64,000 bases of DNA from Dactylorhiza incarnata (Eukaryota; Streptophyta; Magnoliopsida; Asparagales; Orchidaceae), in NCBI GenBank assembly GCA_033032865.1, contig JAWHQI010000508.1:1-64000 (forward strand). Reading direction: 5' to 3'. The position numbers and the translations under genes are program-made. This document shows positions 56,101 to 64,000 of the stretch, in pieces. Each line of letters begins with the position of its first letter. The stretch's first letter is position 1. The notes under the pieces are model-generated. The model ran no database searches, was not told the origin of the DNA, and worked only from the letters and a program-made list of their open reading frames with translations.

Positions 56101-57685
56101 CAAACAAAAGCAACACAAAAGTCGTTAGAAATTTTGTAAATAAAACATTTGTTTTATAATGTTTTATTGGAGCCCTTATGGTGTTTGATGTATGGCTATT
56201 CATATTTGATGAAAAGCTCCAAAACCAAAAGATGGAGGGAATCCATATTATTTGGAGAGAAACCTTTCATGAATGAAATGATGATCCCTTTAGTCCCACC
56301 TTGCTTTTCACCACTCTTGTTAGTGAGTATATAAGTGATTTCACTCCTTATTTGTTCAAAAGAACATAAGGAGAAACTATGAACCACACGCGCGCGCACA
56401 CGCACCGGACCGGATCCGGATTTGGGATTTGAGATTTGGGGAATAATTGAATTGAATTGTATTTTTTGTACAAAATAGTTTTAATATTTTATTCGGAGTT
56501 GCGTCGAATAGAAGTCGGAGTTACGTCGAGTAGAACTCGAAGTGGCGTCGACAAGCTCGCTGGAGTTGGTGTTACGTCGGATGGAATTCGACGCACCTGA
56601 CTTGCGTCGACTGGAGTTGCGTCGACTGGAGTTGCGTCGACTGGAGTTGCGTCGACTGGAGTTGCGTCGACTGGAGTTGCGTCGAGTAGAACTCGAAGCA
56701 ACCTCCTTGCGTCGATAAATTCTCGACGCTTGCGTCGACAAGTACTGCGTCGGTTTGACCTGCGTCGATAGCACTCGACGTAGCGCCGACTTGCGTCGAT
56801 ATGATTTCGACGCAACGTCGAATTGAATTCGACGCTACCTGTCGTTTGCGCTTTCTCTTCGCAGTTATTACACGTATTTTCTAACTGTTCGTTTCACGCG
56901 GTTTTCTCGCCATTACTCTTTTACGTTGGAAATCGTCCACGTTTATCTGCACGATTATTGCCTTCCAATTATAACCATTGGAATTAATTACATGTTATTT
57001 TTACGAGACTCCTATATAAGAGATTTTCTGAATTATTTCTTTACACATGTTTTGTGCTTTCGGAAATCTGCACTCTTGCTCTCTCGCTCTTATGATTGTC
57101 TTCGTGATTCCTTTTCTTTACATTTGCTTCATCAAGTGGGAGTTCGGGTGCTCTGTGCTTCTTCGGTGTCCGCACACATCGGAGCTTTCGGGATCTAGCC
57201 GATTGTTGTACCTTGGAGGAGTGAGCATTGGTTGAAAGCCCTGCCGGAGGGTGGTGCAACTTCTTTAGGGCAGTGATCACATGCCTTACCCAGGCTCGAT
57301 TCTAAACTATATTTTTGATCCCTTTTATTTCTCACCTCCTTCATGCAATTTTACTAATATTGATGTATATATATATCTATTGTTCTGCAAAAATTTTAAA
57401 ACCGAAAATATATTGTTTTTTATATATTAATATAGAAATATAAGAAAATATTCCAACAATCTAAAGAAGTTATAGATCACATCACATAATCTCTTGCGAA
57501 AGGGACGTGTTGGGATAGTCATCACACAAACCGCCTAGTACCTACAGAGCCCGTCATTGGGTATTCGTCGGGAAGTCCTAGAATAACAAGATAAATAAAA
57601 CCAAATAATCAAAATGAGTATCTCTGTTTTATTGTTTACATGCACTGTTATTTACTGTATGTTTTTTAAATTCCAGAAATCTGTA
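56101..57685 (+). other. Upstream region (LTR/leader) of copia N
   Basis: CTATATAAGAG at 57012-57022 is a likely promoter, followed by a C/T-rich stretch. 56481-56835 is rich in GTCGA palindromes. LTR limits and a primer site could not be fixed, and no 3' LTR copy was found after pol. A (CG/CA)n run lies at 56389-56403. Confidence 0.45.
56611..56685 (+). repeat. 15-bp tandem repeat, five copies
   Basis: CTGGAGTTGCGTCGA starts at 56611, 56626, 56641, 56656 and 56671. Flanking DNA (56500-56830) has further GTCGA motifs at irregular spacing. The Ser/Arg/Asn-rich frames on minus are translations of the repeat. Confidence 0.9.
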
Positions 57686-60600
57686 ATGACTTCTAGATCT
57701 GTTGATTCTGTCGGGATCAAACCCGAGAAATTTAACGAAAATGGCTTTCATCGTTGGCAAGCTCAAGTAAAATATTGGCTGAATACTTTAAGTCTTTTGT
57801 CTGCTATCTTTGATACTCTTGCTGTAGAAACTGAAAACCCCAGCGCTGCAACTGCAGTTGCCTCCTCCATTCCTTCGTCTTCATCTTCCAGTGCAAATAC
57901 AACTAGAACTTATGTTAGACGTGTTCCCTATAGAGTTCAGGTAGACATAGAATATCATTGTCGTAACCGAATTTTTAGTCTCTTGCCCGACAGCCTCTAC
58001 GATGTTTTCCTTCAATATCGTACAACTAAGGATTTGTAGTATGCTCTTGAAGCACGCTATAACCTTGACAATGCGAGTATAGAACGTTACAACGTTTATA
58101 ACCTCCACAAATTCAAGATTGATGCCTCCAAGCCTATCAGTCCTCAACTCCATCAACTTGATGAGATGTTGTCCAAGATCCGAGCCGATAACTCATCTCT
58201 CTCCGAAAATTATTTAGTAGCATGTCTTATTGATGCTCTTCCTGATTCTTGGTCCGGCTTTAACACTAGATTAAGGCATGACCAATCCAACCTTACTTAT
58301 GTTCAAATCCAAAATGCTATCCGCATAGAGGAGGAACATAAGTCAAAAAATTTTAAAACCCCTAAAGACCATGCTCCCAGAGTGAATCTCATCGAATCTC
58401 ATGTCAACCCTCAACCCACCATCACTTCAAAGTCAAGAGATAGATCCATAAGAAACCTTTCCGTCTAGGTTCTCGCCATCAGAAACCCAATCATCCCAAG
58501 CCCGGTTCTTCAAACCAAAACATAGGTAAAGGGAAATGATGCTTCATCTGCGGCCACACAAATCATCTGTCTACCGATTGCTTCTACAAGAAGACAGAAT
58601 CCGTGATTGACAAGTCTCGTGGTGACAAGCCTCAGGCCAACATGATCCAAACACTGGATCAACCTATCTTCAGGTTAGATTATTCTCCTAGTCTTCTTCT
58701 CACTTGTTCATCAGATTGGTGGCTTGATTCCGGAGCAAATGTTCATACTTGTTTTGATCGTTCTTGCTTTGCCACCTTTCAGGACATCAGTGGAGGAAGC
58801 GTGATCTTAGGAGATGCTTATTCGACACAAATACTTGGACGCAGGCGAGTGGATCTTAGGTTGACATCCAGGAAGACACTAGCCTTGCAAGATGTGCTTT
58901 ATGTGCCGAGAGTTAGGAAAAATCTTGTGAGCGGATCCTTGCTAGTGAAGAAGGGTTATAAAATTGTCTTAGAGTCCAATAAAGTTGTAATAACATTTAA
59001 TGATAATTTTATTGGTAAATAATATATTTGTGATAGTTTATTTAAACTAAATGTTGCTGATTAGGACATGTGAATTCAGATTGTATGAAAAGAATGATGA
59101 CTTTAAATATAATTCCTAAATTTAATATTGCACCAAGTGCTAAATGTGAAATATGTGTGCAATCCAAATTTTCTAGAAAACCTTTCAAATCAGTAGAAAG
59201 AATTTCGAAACCATTAGAGTTAATTCACTCGGATGTGTGTGACTCGAACCGCCAACCTACTAGAGGTGGAAATAAATATTTTGTAACCTTTATTGATGAT
59301 TTCACTAAATATTGTTACATTTATTTATTAAAAACTAAAGATGAGCATTTTCATACTTTAAAATTTTCAAAGCGGAAGTAGAAAATCAATTAGGATCATC
59401 GATTAAAAGTCTTAGATCTGACCGAGGTGGAGAATACACTTCGAATGAACTAACCCAGTTTTGCCAAGAACATGAGACTATTTATCAAGTGATTGCCCCA
59501 TATTCTCCCCAATCGAATGGTGTAGCTGAACGGAAAAATTGGACCTTGATGAACATGATCAATGCTATGTTATCCGAGTCCGGTGCCCCAGAAAATCTTT
59601 GGGGAGAAGCGTTGCTCACTTCCTCTTTCATCCTAAATAAAATTCCTTCAAAACATAATGATAAAATTCCATTTGAATTATTTAAGTTAAGAAAACCTAA
59701 CCTCCCAATTCTTCGTGTTTGGGGTGTTTGGCAAATGTGGCAATTCCTGAACCTAAAAGAAAGAAAATAGGATCTAAAACATTAAACTCCATTTTTATAG
59801 GTTATGCTTCCGATAGTAGTGCTAATATGTTTCTTATAACCAATTCTTTAATTAGTAAAATATCAAATAACACTATTATAGAAGCTAGAGATGTCGTTTA
59901 TTTTGACGATAAATTCCCATATAAATTAGATAACTCATCTCAACCATCTTCTAGTTAAATTCAACCTTCATCTGTTGTAGATCCATTAGAAATTGATGAA
60001 CTTAGAAGAAGCAAAAGAGTTTGAACCGAAAGAACCTTTGGAGAGGACTACTTCACTTATCTATTTGAAGAAGATCCAAATTCATATGAGGAAACTATGA
60101 CCTCATCTGATTCTCCGTTTTGGAAAGAAGCCATAAATGCCGAAATTAATTCTATTCTAGAAAACAAAACTTAGATTCTAACCGATCTTCCATCAGGTAC
60201 CAAAGCCATAGGTTGTAGATGAATCTTTAGGAAGAAATTAATCCGGATGGTTCCATGGCAAATATAAGGCTCGCCTTGTTGCTAAAGGTTATGCGCAAAA
60301 AAAGGGATAGATTATTTGGATACCTATGCCCCGTAGCTAGGATTACATCCCTTCGTATTCTAGTAACCTTAACTTCGATCCATAAATTAATTATTCACCA
60401 AATAAACGTAAAAACCACTTTTTTACATGAAGACTTAGATGAAGAAGTCTATATGACTCAACCCAAATGTTTTGTAGTTAAAGGACAAGAAACCAAATTA
60501 TGTAAACTAATTAAATCCCTTTATGGATTAAAACATGCTCCTAAACAATGACATCAAAATTTGATTCCGTAGTAATTTGGATTTATATCAAATGAATATG

Positions 60601-61600
60601 ATAAATGTATTTATGCAAAACAAGACGGAAATGAATTTGTTTTGTTATGCCTCTATGTTGATGACATTTTAATCTTTGGAAGTTGAATTACAATTATTAA
60701 TAATATCAAAAATAATTTATCATCCAAATTTGATATGAAAGATTTATGAGAAGCTAATGTCAATTTGGGAATGAAATTATCTAATGTTTCATTATCTCTT
60801 TCTCACTCGATTGAGAAAATGTTGCATAAATTTAATCTATATGATTCCGCACCTGCTTCTACTCCTTATGACGTTAGCATAAAACTGTGTAAAAATTTAG
60901 GTGAACCTATTGACCAATATAGGTATGTACAAATGATAGGGTCACTACTTTATATTGCTAATAGCACTAGACCCGACATTTCCTATGCCGTAGGCATGCT
61001 TAGTAGATATACTAGTAATCCAAGTGATGATCACTTGATAACATTAACTAGAATTTTTAAATATCTTCGTGGAACTATAGATTATAACTTAGTGTATACG
61101 AGTTATCCCGAAGTTTTGGAAGGATATTCAGATGCCAATTGAGTAACTGATTCCTTAGACGTTAAGTCCACTACAGGATATGTATTCCTCCTTGGAGGAG
61201 CCGCCATTTCATGGGCTTCTACAAAACAAACTGTGATTTCAAGAAGTACCATGGAATCTGAGTTGATAGCTTTAAACACTACTTGTGCCGAAGCCGAATA
61301 ACTTAAAAATTTACTTACTGAAATTCCTTTAGTTAAAAAACCTATACCTGCTATTTCTTTGCATTGTGATAATAAATCTGTGATTGATTTAACTGCTTCA
61401 AATAATACTAATGCAAAAATGAGTAAGTTCTTGAGAATCAGGTGCAAGTCTGTGAAGCAAAGAATAAATGAAGTGATATCACTAAATTACGTAAAGTTAG
61501 AATTGAATCTGACTAATAATCTTACCAAAGGATTATCCCGAAGAGAGATATTGTTGTCATCGAGGGGAATGATGCTTAGGCCCACATAATTTGCTGCCAA
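57686..61600 (+). pseudogene. Ty1/copia element N gag-pol (broken), complete domain order
   Basis: Gag starts MTSRSVDSVGIKPEKFNENG (57686), with a TAG at 58037 and an end at 58468. Zinc knuckle CFICGHTNHLSTDC (CX2CX4HX4C) lies near 58541-58582. Protease WWLDSGANVHTCFD is near 58720-58760. Integrase: CEICVQSKFSRKPF near 59135, ELIHSDVCD and FVTFIDDFTKY to 59320, a frameshift near 59380, then LRSDRGGEY and [34 protein letters not shown] (about 60405-60465), LYVDDILIFG (about 60650-60680, catalytic site intact) and later RPDISYAVGMLSRY. RNase H: LEGYSDAN (61115-61140) and the segment around HCDNKSVID (61361). About ten stops or shifts; dead. The order PR-INT-RT-RH is copia. Confidence 0.92.
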
Positions 61601-62077
61601 CGGTGGACACCCAACCCATGTGATTGGAGATCCCATGAAGTGAGTTCAATGTGGTAGAAACGAATCCATTGATGTAGCGTAGTTGGGAGCACAAATTTAA
61701 AAGGTTGAGAAAACTTTCTCCCCATTCATATGATGTTGTGCTCTACGTAACAGTTTATGATGAACGTTTAAGTTCTTAATGGTTGCCAAAGACATATATC
61801 TTTGCGAGATATTAGTTACGAAATATCTCTTGAGGCACCACTTATGTAGGGGTTGTTGTGAGGCCGCAACTTTGGGATCCGGGCTGAACCCAAAATAACT
61901 CTCATGAAAAATCAAGGAGCGCGCATGACCATTAACGCGCCCACCGCCATAACCCAATGAACAACCAATCTTTTGTGTGCTTATCTAACTTACCTGTTAA
62001 ATGTTTATAATTCAAAGCCTTGACACATTATACTCTTTGGTAGAGGAAATAAGTACTAAGTATATGTTCAAGGTAAC
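61601..62077 (+). other. 3' trailer of copia N, no LTR found
   Basis: The sequence after the RNase H end (GGACACCCAACCCATGTGAT onward) is typical trailer of this copia type. It is cut at 62077 by the 3' end of element R, so the 3' LTR of N is missing. Confidence 0.5.
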
Positions 62078-62260
62078 TGTAGAGAAATGGTATAAACCTT
62101 GTATATTTTATATATTGAATGTGTAAATACAAGTATGAATACAAATATATAGGAGGAGGAGGCTAGTCACTCCAATCTCAAGATGTGAGACTAAACAAGA
62201 GTAAGAAAGAACTACATAAATGGGCCTCATAAATAGGCTTTTACATCAATTTCTCTAACA
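62078..62260 (-). repeat. 3' LTR of copia R (183 bp) and adjacent polypurine tract
   Basis: On minus it reads TGTTAGAGAAATTG...TTTCTCTACA, preceded by the tract TTGCGGGGGAG (62261-62271). The 5' LTR lies beyond the right edge, so no TSD can be read. Confidence 0.8.
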
Positions 62261-63960
62261 CTCCCCCGCAAGCTGGAGCGTACAAATCGTAGGCACCCAG
62301 CTTGGATAAGAACTGGAGATATAGTAGCCGAGGATGAGCTTTTGTTAGGATGTCAGCAATTTGTCTCGCAGCAGGAGCATGCTCCAATTCTACCTTCTTT
62401 GCTTGAACCTTTTCTCTGATGAAGTGACAATCAACCTCGATATGCTTTGTTCGCTCATGAAAGACTGGGTTGTTGGCTATATGAATTGCAGCCTGACTGT
62501 CACTCCGAAGTGTTGTCGGAGAAGGAAGTTTAACACCCAAGTCACCAAGAAGACTTTCAAGCCATGTTAATTCTGACACAACAACAGCCATAGCCCTGTA
62601 TACAGACTCAGCCGAGGAGCGGGCGACCACAGTCTGTTTCTTTCTTCGCCATGTTATGAGGTGTCCACCAAAATAAGTGCAAAAGCCAGTCGTGGAACGC
62701 CTATCATCAGGTGACCCGGCATAGTCAGCATCTGAGTAAGCAAGAAGAGATGGTGAGTTGGATGGTTTGTAGACAAGGCCTTGTCCCGGAGCGGTTTTTA
62801 GATATCTGAGAATACGCTCAACAACTTGAAGGTGAGAAGTGCACGGAGTATGCATGAAGCGACTCACAACACCAACAACAAACGAGATATCCGGTCGAGT
62901 AACCGTTAGGTAGATCAGTTTCCCAACCAATCGTCGGTAATACTCTGGATTCTCAAGAAGCTGGTCAGAATCAGACCCAGCAGCACACAATTTCTGATTA
63001 GCATCCATAGGAGTATCTGCAGGTTTGCACCCGGAGTACCCTGCTTCATGAAGTAAGTCGATGCAGTACTTCCGTTGGGACATAACCAACCCATCAGGTC
63101 GTCGGGCGACTTCAATCCCGAGGAAGTATCTAAGATTTCCAAGATCCTTGGTCTGGAGGGCCGAGTTCAGATGTTCTTTGAGCTGTTGTATCCCAGAGAG
63201 GTCATCACCGGTAATCAGAATATCATCAACGTAGACAAGAAGGATCACAGTGCCAGTTGGTCCATGCTTGGTGATTAGAGAGAAGTCGGCGGAGCTCCGA
63301 GTAAACCCAAGTGCTAAGAGGACCTTGCAGAACTTATCAAACCAAGCTCGTGGTGACTGTTTGAGACCATAAAGAGCTTTTAGAAGGCGGCAAATGTGAA
63401 CTTCACGAGACTCCCCCATGGTCTCAAACCCGGGAGGTTGGCTCATAAAGACACTTTCCTTCAGATCACCGTTAAGGAATGCATTCTTAAATGTCAAGCT
63501 GAAGAAGAGGCCAACGCCGGTGCACAACAACGGAGATAAGAACACGAACAGTGTTGAGTTTGGCTACTGGAGAAAAGTTTCCTCATAATCCAAGCCTTGT
63601 TGCTGAGTGAAGCCCCGGGCCACAAAAGAGGCTTTTAAGCGATCAACAGTCCCATCCGCATTCTGTTTGACCGCAAAGACCCATTTGCAACTAACACAAT
63701 GTTGTCCTGGAGGAAGGGGAACCAGTTCCCAGGTTTGATTAGCCCAGAGGGCATTCATCTCCTCTTCCATAGCGGCCCGCCACCCCGGATGCTGAAGCGC
63801 CTCCTGCACAGAGTTAGGAATATAGATGAAGAACAGAGAAGTAGCAAACTGGTGGAGGGGTGGAGAAAGCCGGTGTAGAGACACATAGTTAGCCAGAGGA
63901 TGAGCCGTAGAAGAAGATGCTGGATCGACCGCGGGCGGTGTGTCATCCGTAGCAGACGAC
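62241..63960 (-). pseudogene. Ty1/copia element R pol: RT and RNase H on minus strand, nearly open
   Basis: On minus from the right edge: the integrase-RT linker (QEALQHPGWRAAMEEEMNAL, WELVPLPPG, CKWVFAVKQNADGTVDRLKA, GLDYEETF), then a one-base loss near 63566 and a compensating extra base near 63495 inside the stretch leading to KNAFLNGDLKESVFMSQPPG. From there RT and RNase H are open to 62241: RLLKALYGLKQSPRAWF, LLVYVDDILITGDD (catalytic), DLGNLRYFLGIEV, AYSDADYAGSPDDRRSTTGF, LRSDSQAAIHIANNPVFHER, HIEVDCHFIREKV and a stop after GGVLEKLM. It is the best-preserved copia in the window. Gag, protease and most of integrase lie outside. Confidence 0.93.
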
Positions 63961-64000
63961 TCTGGTTGGGAAATATCCTTGGATTTACGGCGAGAATAGA

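Noticed and set aside
56481..56815. Ser/Arg/Asn repeat proteins on minus
   Set aside because: Shadow of the 15-bp tandem repeat.
61697..61957. 86-codon minus-strand frame
   Set aside because: Shadow in the trailer of copia N; no domain or start context.

Overview
This is nuclear DNA of a flowering plant. It is almost wall-to-wall LTR retrotransposons (Ty3/gypsy Tat and chromovirus lineages, Ty1/copia with initiator-Met-tRNA primer sites), with non-autonomous hAT-like elements, a LINE fragment and one real host gene: exons of the Fe-S DEAH helicase RTEL1 with canonical plant splice sites. The species cannot be named from the sequence.

Layout. (1) 1-22700 is one Tat-lineage gypsy element (A), whose 5' end lies outside the window. 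Its integrase is split by a Sirevirus-like copia (B, from 2691). B in turn carries a solo LTR (3712-5323), a hAT-like MITE (5708-6561) and a complete 11.2-kb Tat element (C, 7520-18768, target duplication ACCGC, LTRs about 98% alike). A resumes with its integrase C-terminus, a 46-bp hairpin array, a 141-bp array and its 3' LTR (20952-22700), which holds another hAT-like element. (2) 22701-32265: a decayed Tekay-like chromovirus (D) interrupted by solo LTR O1, a duplicated 3' part (E), and more LTRs. (3) 32266-35183: copia and TRIM remnants. (4) 35184-50400: RTEL1 exons with a 14,685-bp intron filled by a gag-only chromovirus (G/H), solo LTR J, LTR K, two hAT-like elements and repeats. (5) 50640-56100: LINE 3' fragment, LTR I and solo LTR O2. 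(6) 56100-64000: a decayed copia on + (N) and the 3' half of a copia on - (R).

The most interesting object is inside element C. Between pol and the 3' LTR an antisense gene occupies 18089-15197 (minus strand). It has a TATA box, five exons, and four short introns with GT-AG ends that all keep the frame, giving about 870 codons with only one internal stop, although the gag-pol of the same element is broken many times. The predicted protein is K/E-rich coiled coil, then an unrecognised middle domain, then an acidic-Ser tail with a basic end. The same regions of C (LTRs, gag start, 3' spacer, antisense gene) are saturated with the hexamer GAYCGC (GATCGC or GACCGC), while pol is at chance level. 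A TE-encoded protein that recognises its own element is a testable guess.

Other cross-cutting patterns: a conserved 3'-splice module (hairpin containing an ATGACTAAC branch-point-like sequence, then TTTTTAG) inside seven chromovirus-type LTRs, followed in four of them by an exon encoding a shared KVWLKIF-type peptide; a 13-codon MPPR..YERRN-T exon ending at a GTAAGA donor in both copies of LTR family O; and a family of three GACATGTCGG-rich hAT-like elements with 8-bp target duplications.
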